Assembly: GCA_963576475.1 (NCBI GenBank)
Contig: OY754969.1
Coordinates: forward strand, 22,355,216-22,419,215
Direction of reading: 5' to 3'
Length of the DNA: 64,000 nucleotides
Source of the DNA: Molanna angustata
Taxonomy: Eukaryota > Arthropoda > Insecta > Trichoptera > Molannidae
Shown here: piece after piece, positions 37,070 to 49,904 of the stretch
Layout: every line of letters starts with the position of its first letter
Numbering within the stretch: position 1 is the stretch's first letter
Program-made: the position numbers and the translations under genes
Notes under the pieces: generated by a model
The model's input: only the letters and a program-made list of their open reading frames with translations
The model's database searches: none
What the model was told of the DNA's origin: nothing

Positions 37070-38380
37070 CACTTTTGACTAATATCGATAAATCCATTCC
37101 ATAAGTCTATTCTGCATGCATCTAACGAAAATAAAGTTAATTGTTTATTATGCACTTTTAATAAGTATTGAGTAATGCATTAAGGAATGACGGAAGGCAG
37201 AAACTATAGAGATCGACCACGAGACAGTTATATGGAACTGTACCTACCCTTATTCCCTGCATTCACGTGTAATATTTTGCGATAAGTTCGCTAATCTTTA
37301 CGTATCACACAGAAAAGTGAAAGTTAAGTATAACGAGCTGTAAATTCATTACTATAATCTGTAAAACGAACGAATGTGTGTACGCGTCGCTTTTTGTCTT
37401 AATAAAGAACTTAACACCACCTCGATATGCCGCATTAAACTTTGCGAACAAATTCACCTGTCGAATGGCATATACGTATTTCACTCCAATCAGAATACCG
37501 CGTTACGAACGGCGAACGGAAGTTTTCTCGACATAATGCCCGGAAGTTTACGCGGGCTAGTGTCAGCGGAAAAGAAAATAAAGATCTGCTATAATAAACG
37601 CATGTAGCGTATAAACTTTTGTAGGTATATTGCCGCGACAAAAGAACCGGAATAAGCCTGCAGGTGATCAGTGATGTGCGCTGTAGCATCTACAAAGAGA
37701 TGAAGATGCTGACGTACAACAGAGATATGTGGAGAGATGGAGCGCTTGGTGCAAACCAATCCGAGGATTGTGACCACGAAGAAATATATTTATTCGATAA
37801 GTTCATTCAATCGGAGTACTATTTACAAGTACATATACGTTAATAGGTAAAAAATACGAACATGAAAATTGTCAGCTTTGAAAAAATCAAGTAAAATTAT
37901 GTGTTCGTGTTTCTCATAAACATGCATTAAGTTAAAACACGGGTCTAAGAATTGTCTAACAAATTCTTCGTCGTTTTCAAATTATCTGCTTCCACGTGTA
38001 TGTAAAGGAATATTCATCTTTTATCACAGAATATACATTTCTTGGAATGAAAATATTTAGATATTACAATATATTATACCTATCAGCACACAATTTAAGA
38101 AGAGAAATATTTAATAAGGTGGTACTTAAAAAGTTTTTGGAAATGTTTTTATAAATATGAGATAGGAACTCTTCATTTATTACGCACATAATAAATAATT
38201 TATAGCTAATTATAAAGTTTTTATTATTATGTCGACCCGTCGTGAAATTGTGATAAGTCGATTGATTTCTATGTTGGTGCACTGGGTTCATTTCTATGGG
38301 GAAATATTTACTCCAAACATCGGTTGGGAACATACTCATATCTAAATAACATTAAAACAAACGTAATGTTGTAAGGTTGT
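37070..38380. other. No recognised gene; less AT-rich island near 37370-37760
   Basis: 37370-37760 is less AT-rich and has overlapping small open frames on both strands, but no family motif or splice-bounded coding exon was recognised. The remainder is AT-rich with no clear feature. Confidence 0.4.
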
Positions 38381-38384
38381 TGAC

Positions 38385-38860
38385 AATAAAACAGCAAATA
38401 ATTTTAAATGTGTTAATTTTTATACACAAATGAAAAAATGGTCTATCACCGCGATATTTGCAAAAAAATGTTCTATATAATTTTGAAGTTCACACCTACC
38501 CGACGAGAGGTCGGCGGGACTTTGGACTGCCTCAGACTAACCTGGCAGGTACACAAAATGGTGTGTATTACAAAGGTTTTCAATTGTATAATGATTTGCC
38601 AGAATGTGTGAAGGAAGCATCTGGTCTTGCTGCTTTTCATCGCCTAGGTATTGAATACATAAAGCAAAAGTTCTTTTAAGATGTTGTGTGATTCCCATGC
38701 CTTCATGGTGCTTTCTTTGTTTTTTGTATAAATTAATATTTTATGTTTTTTGTTGTTTTCATAAAATTCATACTGTGTAAATAAGTTGTTTTTTAACTTG
38801 TTAATATTCTTTTGTCTAAATAAAATGTACATACATAAATTTTATGTAAGTGCATATGAA
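38385..38860 (+). mobile_element. 5'-truncated CR1/Jockey-type LINE (copy 2)
   Basis: Homologous to the nested LINE at 14893-15530: AATGATTTGCC.GAATGTGT, AAGGAAGC..TCTGGTCTTGC and a T-rich 3' UTR ending in AAATAAAATGTACATACATAA. Confidence 0.75.
38458..38679 (+). pseudogene. LINE RT C-terminal fragment (copy 2)
   Basis: 74 codons reading FEVHTYPTRGRRDFG, then YNDLPECVKEASGLAAFHRL and EYIKQKFF. It is about 80% like 14973-15239, with a short extra segment (LPQTN) before LAGTQNGVYYKG. The RT core is absent. Confidence 0.75.
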
Positions 38861-39720
38861 AATACATAATATGTACTGTACAATGTACAAGAATAAAACA
38901 AACAACTCAGAACAGGATTTCCTAGTGAGGTGATAATTATAATTATACATACATAAGCACTATTTACAACTTTTTCAATATTGTGCCAATTGTTATTAAT
39001 TTTTTTTTTGATAAAATAAATAATTTAATTAACACATACTGTATGAAACGATGTTTGAATAGGTGATTGATGGGCGCAATAAAAAAAAATACCCCAATAG
39101 GGACATGACGTGATGACACGTATGACAAAAATGACAGTATTCATTCAAATATTTGAATGAATACTGTGCAAGAAAGCAATAGATCTACCTATATACATAC
39201 ATGTTTTATTAAAAATTAAGAGCACCTACATATTGTCTAGGTGTAAAGTAATAATAATTTTAATATAGAGTGAGCCTATGTATGTACTTATGCCTTAAAC
39301 GTAGGTATATGATATGTATTAATATATCCAGCCCCTAGGTTAAGGCATGTCGTCCGTTGAGAGATGTAATTTGAGGAAATCTGAAAGGTTTCTTATCAAC
39401 AAGGAATGTCGTAACATTTCACGTCAGAGATCAGAATTCCAAAGCTGACTTTACGATATTTCCTACCTACCTTCATTCCACAACATGGTTTCGCAACATA
39501 CTTTTTCATTGTAATTAAATATTTCATTTCAAATACATATTGACATCTTTGTGCCTTTTTGCGGATTAGGCAGATTGAACCGAGTACTAGGTATAGACTT
39601 GCATAGGTACATTTTTCGCTTCATTCATATAGTCTCATATAATATGTTCGTCTGTTCATACATTTATCATTTCATAATATCGTTTACATAGTTGTGATAA
39701 TGCTATTATAGTCGATCATT
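38861..39720. other. AT-rich DNA, nothing recognised
   Basis: Contains a short perfect inverted repeat, AGTATTCATTCAAATATTTGAATGAATACT (39138-39167, a 15-bp stem with no loop). No gene was recognised. Confidence 0.45.
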
Positions 39721-39721
39721 T

Positions 39722-40235
39722 CCTTATTTATTTATTTTGGATATCCAACAGTACAGTAGAGTATAATGATATTAAAACAATGAAAAAAAAAACAAGTAAA
39801 TGTAGACTACGGTACATTATAATAGGACATCATATCAAGTATTTTTTAAAGCTTAACATACAATTTACGACAAATGCGAAAAAACAAAATTATAGGATCA
39901 CACCTGAAACATACAAGGAATAGTACCAAGAGGATTATATTCAAGAATCATAACATGGGATTCTAACGTACTTAAGGATCAACTAAGAAGGTGTCGCAAC
40001 CATTATGGTGACACATACATATATTTGTGTATATACTAGAGAGTGGAATTTTGAGTTATGTTATCGGTGCAAAGTTGGCGCTTTATCGCAATTTTGAACG
40101 AGAGTAGAGATTGGGTATGACAAAAGTCAATGTTATTGAGCAGGTTGTTAAAATTGGAGGTGGCCCGACTAGTAAAGAAATTTTTCCTAAGATTAGTTTT
40201 AGAGTTTATAACAATATCCATATCATACATATATC
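39722..40235 (-). mobile_element. LINE 3' end, GGATATCCAA-tailed family (copy 1)
   Basis: The minus strand reads the last ~55 codons of a LINE ORF (TNLRKNFFTSRATSNFNNLL, then LLSFKIAIKRQL) and a 3' UTR. It ends CTGTACTGTTGGATATCCAAAATAAATAAATAA at 39722. Homologous 3' ends lie at 46960-47165 (plus) and 52010-52500 (minus). Confidence 0.75.
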
Positions 40236-40239
40236 TTTT

Positions 40240-41440
40240 GTATCCATGTTTTTGTCTTATACACTTTGTTTATACAAAATTAACAGTTTATGATACTGTA
40301 ATTGTAAAATACCCAATAAGGTATACAAGAGTGGGACATGCAAAATATATATTAAATATTTTTTAGTGAAAATCACTAACTAGATACATAATCTGGATTA
40401 CGATATGTATGTGATCCAGAATTTACCGTAGATAGATAGTTATGAACGCGATGAGAAATCTATGTAGCAGAGATGTCAACATGGCTAGAGACGAAATTCA
40501 CTTAATATAAATGTCAATTATTGAACCCATCATAGATAGGATATATCATACGAGTATTCACTCGCATCGATAGTTACTTCACTTTATTTTATTTACACAA
40601 TTGAATTTTATAATATATGAGAAAGTGAAGGGAAAAAATGTATTGACACTTTCCGTTCAAAAGAAGAGCGATACCTACTGCTGTATCTTACGTAAAATAA
40701 CATAATAACACAAAATTTAATTTAGTACTGGCTGTAGGAGATTAACCAAAGTTTAAGAAGCCGTTTATGAGATGTAACCCAGATATAAAGTAAATTTCCA
40801 TTTATGGGGGATTTAATGTCTCAGAGTTATCGTTTAAAGTGTGAAAACATAAGTTTTGAAATAAAAGACATTTATCGCCCTCTCTCCATCGACAAAATGT
40901 TTACGTTAACGGTCGCTGTTGAGTATAATAAACAGTTTACAGCTCGATATAATTTTAATCACTTGCTGAAAACTTGATTTGTAGATATACCTACGCCCAT
41001 TGTTTGGTCGAGATGAGAACATTAAACCTAAATTTCATCTTAACATTATTATGACTTTACTTAAATGGAGAAAATCAATTTTTGTGAATTAATAATTTCA
41101 AAGAAAAAAAGACACGTAAACACTAGAAGGATTGATGTATGCACTATGTGTAGTAATTGATAAATCACGTGGGCTGCGCAGAGCGAAAATGTGGGTTTTT
41201 TGATTTGGCGATGTCCGTACAAACCACATCACGCTCCTACAAAATTACGAAGTTATTTGCTGATATTCATACCGGACTTGCTATTAGAGGCACTTATATA
41301 CCTAATTTAAAATGATTTTCTTAAAAAAATCGTTACGTGAATAATTTTTACTATAGTTGAATTTACTACAAAGTAAACTCTGTCACTTACTCTGTAACTT
41401 TATCACTCACTGATTCCGCAATGCTGGAGATGGAGTGAAA
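40240..41440. other. AT-rich DNA, nothing recognised
   Basis: No coding, RNA or repeat feature recognised. Confidence 0.4.
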
Positions 41441-41444
41441 AAAA

Positions 41445-41660
41445 ATTAATAATAAACACTGCCTTGCACCCTGCGCTAGTGGCGAGTTTATTGCCGTATG
41501 GTAATTTCTTCCAACTAACCGGTGTATCCAGCCCAGAGAAGCAATATTTGCGTAAGAAATATATTTAAATAAATTTCTCCTCTGCTGGGAATCGAATCCA
41601 GGACGGCCAGGACGCCCGCACAGAAACCAAACGGCTAACCAACTGTGCCACGGCTGTCGG
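41445..41660 (-). mobile_element. SINE family B (copy 2)
   Basis: Reverse complement of the 36393-36605 copy: CTCTGCTGGGAATCGAATCC, CCAACTGTGCCACGGC, CTTGCACCCTGCGC and GGAAGAAATTACC-type body words. Confidence 0.8.
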
Positions 41661-41874
41661 CATACTATGAATATTGTCACTAATCAACTGAAAATAATAT
41701 TTTTTACCCAACTCTTGCTTCTCTACGGTGGAAAATTCGAAATAATACGGTTGGGATTAGGCTTCATGCCGTATAAATCGCAAAACAAACTACTGTCTAC
41801 ACAAAGTACTGCAAATTAATTCAAATTACTATAGTACTAATAATTTGTGCTATATATGAAAAATTATGATGAAT

Positions 41875-42005
41875 CGAATCAGTGCGATGGTGGACAAATT
41901 ATTAAGAGATCCAGGTTCGAATTCTGCTAATGTTGATTTTAATTTATTGTATTGGATTGCTTCTCGAACAACTAACAGGTACTACATATAATTATTGTCT
42001 CACAA
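41875..42005 (+). mobile_element. Possible tRNA-derived SINE fragment
   Basis: A B-box-like GGTTCGAATTC is preceded by GTGCGATGGTGGACAAAT, and a family-B-like word CTTCTCGAACAACTAACAGG follows. It is too diverged for certainty. Confidence 0.35.
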
Positions 42006-42029
42006 ATTCAGACTGTAAACGTATTTAAT

Positions 42030-42112
42030 AACTACTGTGTCTCCACCGGGAATCGAACGCAGGACCTTTGACTCCGGAGTTAGATATTTAACTAGCTAAG
42101 ATATGAAGGTCG
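42030..42112 (-). mobile_element. SINE family A head (copy 3, partial)
   Basis: The minus strand reads ACCTTCATATCTTAGC.AG, GGAGTCAAAGGTCC.GCGTTCGATTCCCGGTGGAGACACA. This is the family A head without its body. Confidence 0.7.
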
Positions 42113-42483
42113 ATAATAAAGATAATATGCAGGACATGTAGGTATATACTGGCTTCAAAGACAATTTTTTTTTTCCAAATAAAACAAACAGTAGGTAGAG
42201 TTGAGAAGGGGGGCGATTTGCACGTAAACCAACGAAGCAAAAAGACACAAATTTGCGCTCTGCGCAAGCGGAAGCTCGTTCAAGATGTTTGGTGAAAATT
42301 ATACTATTCATTTAAAAAAAAAATAATCGATACTTTAAATGGTGTAAATTTTTTTTTCTCTACAATGTTTCCCATAAATTAGACAGAGACCTTTTTTGGT
42401 CATCCCGTTCACTCAGTCAGCTTATAAAAACATCCTTCAGTATGCGTACAACAAATAAAACATTTTTTCTTGTTCGCGAAAAT

Positions 42484-43280
42484 CCACGATACCATACCAT
42501 CACGCCATTTCCCTATTTGGGGTAGGCAGAGAGAACCGAACGCCAGACTCCTCTCTCTTGACATACATTCCTCGCTTCATTCACGTCCATACATCGTCTC
42601 ATACACGCTCTTCTATTATTCTTACTTCTAACATCTCCATCTTTCAAAATCCCATTTATGTGATCGTGCCAACTCTTTCTTGGCCGACCTCTACTTTTCA
42701 TTCCTCTTTTATCAGCCTTGTATACTTTTTTTGTCAGACGGTCATCACTCATTCTTTCTATGTGGCCGAACCACCTTAGGGCATTTATTTTCATCTTACT
42801 TACGATATTTCTTTCAATCATACATTCTCGTCTAATATCCTCATTTCTTATTCTATCATACATCGTTTTACCACACATTCGTCTTAGTGACCTCATTTTA
42901 ACCGCGTTAATTCTACTTTCATGCGTCTTCTGCCATGTCCATGTCTCACTAGCATACATTAGAGTCGGTGCGACGATACCATTGTGTACCGCGAGCTTTG
43001 CTTGCCTCGAAATAATTGGGTCAGCCATTACCGGTCTTAATGCACCATTCACTCTATTACCTGCCGTTACTCTCCTTTCAATATCTTTTTCCAATCTTCC
43101 ATCACGCTGAAACATGCTTCCTAAGTATAAATATTCATCCACTTGTTCTAATTGTACATTCTCCACTCGTATCTCGCATTTTGTTCGTCTTTCGCTCTTC
43201 TCAAATACCATTACTTTAGATTTAGTTGCATTCATTCTCAATCCATTTTGCATGCATCCATCGAATACTATTTTCAAAAA
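42484..43280 (-). mobile_element. RTE-like LINE, 5'-truncated
   Basis: Minus-strand LINE ending with a short 3' UTR toward 42400. The same 3' end occurs at 49302-49790 (plus) and 49905-50130 (minus). Confidence 0.85.
42513..43277 (-). pseudogene. RTE-like LINE RT C-terminal half
   Basis: 254 uninterrupted codons. The N-terminal part has KSKVMVFEKSERR and the EYLYLGSMFQRDGR (YLGS) block that follows the RT catalytic centre. Then come the conserved ..PTLMYASETWTW.., AVKMRSLRRMCG, RIRNEDIRREC, ALRWFGHIERM and GRPRKSW segments and a WRSVLSAYP ending. The catalytic YADD and the endonuclease are missing because the copy is 5'-truncated. The absence of stops suggests a fairly recent insertion. Confidence 0.85.
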
Positions 43281-43284
43281 AAAA

Positions 43285-44600
43285 GTGTTTACAAATATAT
43301 CTATCTATCGGGGGTGTTTGTTGTTAAATATTTATTTTCCTGTGTTAGCTGAAAGATTTTTTTTTACTCTGGCATTTACGATGTTCAGCTGGAATGTAAT
43401 ATGTATGTTACAAGAAAATATCTTAAGATGATTCACTTGACCCTTTTCTGGCCAAACGTCAACAGGGATAGGATTGGAAATACATGATGTGGAATTTTCC
43501 ACACCTCAATGGTGAAAAGTAATGTTATAACCAATATCAACAAATAACATGGACGTACAATTTCCATTCAGATATTAGTTTGTAGCGACCTTTCAAAACG
43601 AATCGTTTCTACGAAAAAAACAAATCTATTTGTTTTTATATATTATGGTTCCAGGGTCTTATAAAGCGGTTTCAGGAAATTATATCCGAATTCAAGCTGT
43701 CGTATTAGACATTATACACAATCCTAAATTAAATGTTCACACTGACTCTCCGTAGAAACATCGAGAAAAAATCGTCAAAACGTTATAATTTCACTAATAT
43801 AAACATCGTATCGAAAACAGAGTGGAGGTTAATAAACGATATTAGGAATAAAATCAAATCATTGTTATAATCCAAGTAAAGAGTTTATGTATAATACCAA
43901 CATGAGCTCCATCAATATTTCACCTGTTTCTTAGGAGATTAAAAAAAAGGTCAATAGGCACTTACGTTATATTACATAATTTATGGCTCTTCATTCTTAA
44001 AGAGTGTTCTCAGTCATATGAGGTTAAATAGTTTTCTGGGAAGATAGGATTAGAAGAGAATCAAGACGATGAAACTTTATGATAAATAAGTCGACTCATT
44101 GTCTCAAGATCCGCAAAACCTACAGTTAGTTATGAGCATTAAACTGCTATGTAACTGAGATCTAAAACTGAGTACAAGACGGAGAGATGTTAAAGTATAT
44201 ACGATTTTTTTAGTATATTTTCATAAAAGTTTTGCATCATAATAATTGGGATCTCACTTGCCTACAGGCTTATCAGTGAGTTTCCCATACAAAATGGGTC
44301 ATGTACATTGTACATATTACATTCCTTAAGTTACAGTATTAAAATTATAATATGGGTACAAGTTTTTTTTTATTTAATTACTATTTATAAATGAGTCAAA
44401 TGTTTTTAATTACTTCTACAATATTTTTTTTAAATATAGTTTTAACTGAGTATATTTTATCACGTGTTTAATATTTTCGGTATGCTTACTTTCAGGGTAC
44501 TTTCACCGTAATAGTTTGTCCATCTGGGAATTATCAATTTATTTTGCACAACTTGTCTGGAATTATATATATTTTTGCAGGTAATTACGTTACCAGAACT
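43285..44600. other. AT-rich DNA, nothing recognised
   Basis: No gene or element end recognised. Confidence 0.4.
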
Positions 44601-44605
44601 GTTGC

Positions 44606-44955
44606 ATGGAGTGGAAAATTAGACTCTCGATATGGCTATGCAGAAGGTCGATGCACATCCATAGAGTCTGCAATGAAAGATTTTTAAATAAGATGGACAG
44701 AGAGAGAGTATTGCTGACCACTATCAAGAAACACAAAGCCGCATATTTTTACCACACATTCCGTGATGATAAATATGCCCTTCTACAATTTATAGTAGAG
44801 GGAAAGATAGAGGGAAGACGAAATATGGGGCTTAAAAGAATATCGTGGCTTAAAAATCTCAGGCAGTGCAGAAATCACTAATTAGGTAGGCGCAACATCG
44901 GGATGAACCTGGCGTGATGGTCGCCAACCTACGATAGGAGTGAGCTAAAGAAGAT
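44606..44955 (+). pseudogene. LINE C-terminal remnant (GKIEGRR-type tail)
   Basis: 91 codons in one frame: RERVLLTTIKKHKAAYFYH, VEGKIEGRRNMG.KRISWLKN, then a stop, after which the homologous VANL.. end lies in another frame at 44920-44940. It belongs to the same LINE group as 3145-3335 (minus). Confidence 0.75.
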
Positions 44956-46490
44956 GAGCATTAATTTAAAATTTAATTTTTAAATCTGAAGCCATTTTTC
45001 ACAATGCAATGCTATTGCCAATCTTGTATGCATAGCAAAAAACCCGCTAGTACTCGATATCACTATGACAAGGAAAGAAGAGACTATAGAAAAAAGGTGC
45101 AAGGAAAAAAGAAATTCGTCGATAGAATGAAAATGAACACATTCAGACAGTACATGGCAACATCAGAATAATGAATGAAGGATTCATGGCGAAGATAATA
45201 TACAAAGCTAATACAGGAATGGAACTGGGGTTGAACACAAAACAGATAACAACCAAGAGAAGGAAAGTAAAAAATGTGGTGAATGGTTTTCTCTGGCTAC
45301 ACCGTTGGGAACGTGATGTTGTTATTTGTAATAAAAATAATAGAAAATATTCCAACAAATCATGATTGATTGACTACAATCGAAACAGTAATTTAGGGAC
45401 ATATTTGAAACGAGCAAAATAAATCCAACTATAGGTAGCCACTTACCAACAGAGCACGTTCAAATGGAATGGCGGAAGAAGGAAAACAAAATATACATCA
45501 ATAAATTTGGATCAAAGGCAGAAAACTGACATAAACTATAAAGGATAGAACCAATCGGAAGCAGGTTTATCGACGATATAAGTAATACCCATGCAACTAT
45601 GTATTAAAAAGTATTTTTTTACCCCGAAAACAATAATTCAATCTATGAAAAAGGTTTCGCTAAAATAACCTATGACGTAAACCAGGAAATATTATTTTAT
45701 ATTAAATTCTGTTATAAAATAACAGCGAAGAAAAAATAACATATTTGTCACAATACTTGAATTTTATTACATATAATTAAAAAAAAGTTGCAATTATTAA
45801 TACTGTACTGACTTGTAATACATTATAAGTTTATGAAAATTATACAATTTGAGCAAAACAATATGATTAAATAAAAATTGGGACGTCAAATTTTGTTTCG
45901 AAAATATTAAACACTCTCGACGTAGACGATAGCCATAATTTTTTTTTGGACTTAAAATTTATAATGTAACCAGTTTGTCTTCCTGAGGCGAAAAATTCTT
46001 AAAATATTTCCATCGCAACTTTACATCTTTTAATTTTTGAAAGCATTAAAAAATTGGGCTTTTACTGAAAATTTTATCACGGCGCGCGGCGTATAAAAGT
46101 TGGAGTTTATATAATGTTTTGGGCAATTCGACATAAATTCATAAATACTTTGAAGGATTATACTCGTGCATGTTTATCTATATAAAAACAAGTACTTAAA
46201 ATATGTTTCGATGAAAACCCTACCGTAAAAAAAAGATACGGAAGTTTATTTTTTAATTGGGACTACAAAAACAAAGCAGAAAAAGTTTGCGAACCCACAA
46301 ATTTTTACAAGATATTTTGATTTCATTATACGAATTTAATCCAATTCAGTCTGAAGGAAAGCTGTTTAAAATTGTTGGTATTGAAGACTGCAGTGTTCTC
46401 TCACCGTAATAGTTATTTACTCTAGGGGCCTGAGTCAAGTTGAAAACGCTTAACGATATCGCCAAACGCTATTTTTTTTTTGTATGGGTT
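44956..46490. other. AT-rich DNA, nothing firmly recognised
   Basis: A small A-rich open frame (45171-45365) shows no family motif. Nothing else was recognised. Confidence 0.4.
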
Positions 46491-46499
46491 TTGACTTTT

Positions 46500-46937
46500 G
46501 TTGTAGAATTTTTTTCTACAATAACAACACTCAAGGACCAACAAAGACTGCTAACATTTGAAAAAAGGATATTACGTAAAATATTAAGACCAGGAATTGC
46601 GGCAGGTACCCGGAGACCACGAAGCGATGAGGAAATTCGTGCATTGACAGGATAACCTTTAATCACCAGCGAAATCAGGTCCAGAAGATTAGCTTGGATT
46701 GGACATGTTGTCAGATCAGGGGAAGAAAGAGCCACAAAACGTATTCTGCAAAATAACCCTGTGGGCAAGAGACCCCTGGGAAGACCAAGGCAGAGATTGA
46801 TGGACAATGTTACCCAAGATCTGAACGTGCTGAATGCTTGTGATGACTGGGAGTCCACTGCAGCTGACAGGAAGCCTTGGAAAGCTATTGTTCAGGAGGC
46901 TAAAGCTCTACCGGAGATGTATGGCCATCGAAAGTAA
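46500..46937 (+). pseudogene. LINE RT C-terminal remnant
   Basis: Reads FEKRILRKILRPGIAAGTRR, then (after a stop) ..RSRRLAWIGHVVRSGEERA, then GKRPLGRPRQRLMDNVTQDL and WESTAADRKPWKAIVQEAKA. This is the C-terminal region of a non-LTR retrotransposon, ending GHRK then stop at about 46936. One in-frame stop occurs at about 46653. Confidence 0.8.
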
Positions 46938-46959
46938 GTAAGTATAATTCGAAGATTAA

Positions 46960-47165
46960 CCAGAATAACAAGTTTCAAAAAGATATACAGAACTTTTGAA
47001 TTATAATTCTCATTTGTCGTAAATTGTATGTTAAGCTTTAAAAATTACTTGATATGATGTCCTATTATTATGAACCGTAGTCTACATTTACTTGTTTTTT
47101 TTTTCATTGTTTTTAATAGCATTATACTCTACTGTACTGTTGGATATCCAAAATAAATAAAAAAA
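46960..47165 (+). mobile_element. LINE 3' end, GGATATCCAA-tailed family (copy 2)
   Basis: 3' UTR homologous to 39722-39880 (minus), ending CTGTACTGTTGGATATCCAAAATAAATAAAAAA. It lies directly after a different LINE C-terminus, so two LINE tails are juxtaposed here. Confidence 0.75.
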
Positions 47166-47169
47166 ATAA

Positions 47170-49050
47170 AATCTAATAGAGCTATAATAGCCATTGAAAG
47201 GCATTATAAGTTCTTTATGCAAGTATTTAGGATAAATAAATCGATCGACAAAAATAGTTACGGTATTCTTTGTCTGTGCATACCGTGGTAAGCATTCTGA
47301 CCTATCTTTCAAATAGAACAATAATGCAGGTATTTTTACAATATTCCGCTACATTTTGCAGGTCAAATGTTTTATGTCGATGTTGTTTCGTCATTGAATC
47401 GAGATACTTCTCCCGCTTACATACATGTATAAGACCTATTTGGTTACAAAAGAGCTTTTCAGTATACGTAGTGAATAATTTCAGAGAATTCCACCGAAAG
47501 AATTATTTTGATATAGTCTGTTACTTTGGGTCAATGTGTCAACATTTTAAGAACAATTATTATTTTAAAACGATAAGTAAACACACAATAACATTATTAC
47601 TTTCTCTGATGCGCGCACTCTTGTAAGCGGTAGGTATATGCTATTTTTGTATTTCTGTTTGTCGTCTTAAAGTAATTGTATTCATGTAGGTACTCTGTGC
47701 TATTTTTATGAAATTAAATATGTAAAATAAAATAAAAACCGAAATTTTGCAAAAAAATAATCAACCCTTATAAAATTAAATGGGTTCAAAAAAATAACAC
47801 AAAAAGTATTCCGTTATTTTTTCTCATTTCACCGCCGGCCGCGCCGCGCCGCGCCGTGCCGGTTTAATATGAGTCTTCGATACGATTAGGTATTTCTGTT
47901 TCTCCTATGAGTCTACTTAAGAATCCTTTACATCCTCTGAAAGAACCCTCCTATTTAATGGCACTCATGTGTTGAGCATTATTAGGGTTGAGTCACATTT
48001 TAGAGCTTTTCAAGATCGAAATTTGCTGATCCTTTTTATGTTTCTACCTATCTAAATAATTGTACCTATTTAAGTAACAATCAATACCTCTGTTAGTTCA
48101 AGAGGGTATAGGACAAATTATATAGGAGTTTTTAATGTAATGATATGAATATTATTAAACGAAAAATCAGTATGAGATATTCGGTTTAAACCAAAACAAC
48201 TTTACTATAAGAAATACGAGTATTTATAATAAAGACCTAAGCGCATTCGATGGTTAAACCATACAATTCAGAGCGAAAGCACTTAGTTTATTTTACAATT
48301 GTTAAGTGGATTATAAATATGGTTGTTTTAATTATATTTCTAAAAATATTCATCACGAATTTCCTGTAGTCTGTGAACGAAACAACATTAAACTTAACAA
48401 AAAAATAAAACTCAAGATTTTGGATACATTATTTTATATTGGATAAGTACACAAGCAACATACCTACAATTAAATTGAATTTACAGGGCCAATAACCGCA
48501 TCCATCCATTTAAATTATATTTATTATTATTTTAATTTTTTTTTATAATCTATTCAATTACAAGAACATTGGTTACGAGTAACAATAATAAAGAATACAT
48601 ACATATATAAAAATCAATAAATCGCTAAGAAGAGTCATTGGAGTCACATGGATATATCCACTCTACTAGCCCATGGGCATGTGCTAGAATGTACATTTTT
48701 ATGTAATTATAAATAGATTTTGACTATTTTTTTAAGGAGAATGTGTTTGATTTAGTTTAGAATAAAAATAGTTTTATATTTAATTATTGTATTTAATTAG
48801 TTAACTATTGTAGTACGACGGACACATAATTTTCGCAGATTTTGCATCTTTGAGTAAGAACCCAGTGTGAAATCAGTGTTTTTTTTTAGTTAAGCTGCAC
48901 AATTTATTTTTGAGTTTTGGGTTTCCTTGATGAAGATGTTATATATTTTAGGTGCCAAGAAAGTAAAATGTCTCTGTCCATATGTTACATTGGTTCTAGG
49001 TACCTGCATTAGTTTACTTATGTTGGTTCTAGTTAGGTGTAACTGTTGTT
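47170..49050. other. AT-rich DNA with a GCGCC microsatellite
   Basis: 47832-47863 is a GC-rich run of about five GCCGC units in otherwise AT-rich DNA. No gene was recognised; 48480-48720 may be a decayed LINE 3' UTR. Confidence 0.4.
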
Positions 49051-49052
49051 CT

Positions 49053-49279
49053 AGAGTGTGTCGTCTTTCTGATTTCGAGTTTAAATGTTTTAAGATTGTG
49101 TATATGTAAAGTTGTATTGTCCAATACTTGAAATTCAGAGAAAAGTTAAAAATTATACAAGCGAAATTCTTAACAGCGTTAGGTTATTTGAATTTCAAGT
49201 ATTGGACATAAGACAACTACATACATATACATATATACAATCTTATAAAAATCAACTCGAAATCGGAAAGACACACTCT
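49053..49279. repeat. Long imperfect inverted repeat
   Basis: The left arm 49053-49137 (AGAGTGTGTCGTCTTTC...GTCCAATACTTGAAATTCA) pairs with the right arm 49190-49279 (TGAATTTCAAGTATTGGAC...GGAAAGACACACTCT) around a ~52-nt loop. Pairing is near-perfect in the inner 19 bp and good in the outer 28 bp. Confidence 0.8.
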
Positions 49280-49301
49280 TTAACGCGGTTGAAATGAAAT
49301 G

Positions 49302-49790
49302 TCACTAAGACGAATGGTGGTAAAACGGTGTATCTATGATAGAATGAAAAATGAGGATATTAGACGAGAATGTATGATTGAAAGAGATATCGCAAGTAAG
49401 ATGAAAATAAATGTCCTAAGGTAAAATAAGGTAGCTACTGTAAATTTGTAATGTAAACTGTTGGTTCTGTAAATCAATAAATAAAAATAAATAAGGTGGT
49501 TTGGTAACATAGAAAGAATGAGTGATGACCGTCTGACAAAAAAGTATATAAGGCTGATAAAAGAGGAACGAAAGGTCGAGGTAGGTCAAGGAAAAGTTGA
49601 CACGATCACTTAAATGGAATTTTGAAAGATGGAGACGTTAAAAGTAAGAATAACAGAAGAGCGTGAATAAGAAGATGCATGGACTTGAACGAAACGAGAA
49701 GTGTATGTCGAGAGTGAGAAGTCTGGCGTTCGGTTCTCTCTGCCAACCCCGAATAGGGAAAGGGCGTGATTGTATGGTATGGGAAATTCT
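49302..49790 (+). pseudogene. RTE-like LINE C-terminal remnant (plus strand)
   Basis: Homologous to 42513-42960 (minus): SLRRMVVKRCIYDRMKNED.., RRECMIERDIASKMK, then after a 75-bp insertion the GNIERMSDDRLTKKYI block and the GSRS..WHDH-like tail. It ends GGCGTTCGGTTCTCTCTGCC.. as in the other copy, with several frame breaks. Confidence 0.75.
49423..49497 (+). mobile_element. 75-bp LINE 3'-end insertion in the RTE-like remnant
   Basis: Bounded by the direct repeat TAAGGT (49417-49422, 49492-49497). It ends in an AATAAATAAAAATAAATAA tail and splits the LINE codons around LRWFG. Its size and tail suggest a severely 5'-truncated retrotransposed copy. Confidence 0.65.
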
Positions 49791-49904
49791 TAACAAAAAT
49801 TAAGTAAAGTAATTTTTATTAATAAGAAAGTATAAAAAGGATACATTTTGACATACCTATTATAAAAAATATATATCACAAATTGTTTCGTAATTTCTAC
49901 CACA

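Noticed and set aside
37374..37689. Possible host gene in the less AT-rich island
   Set aside because: Frames on both strands are short and lack motifs; no splice-bounded exon with recognisable homology.
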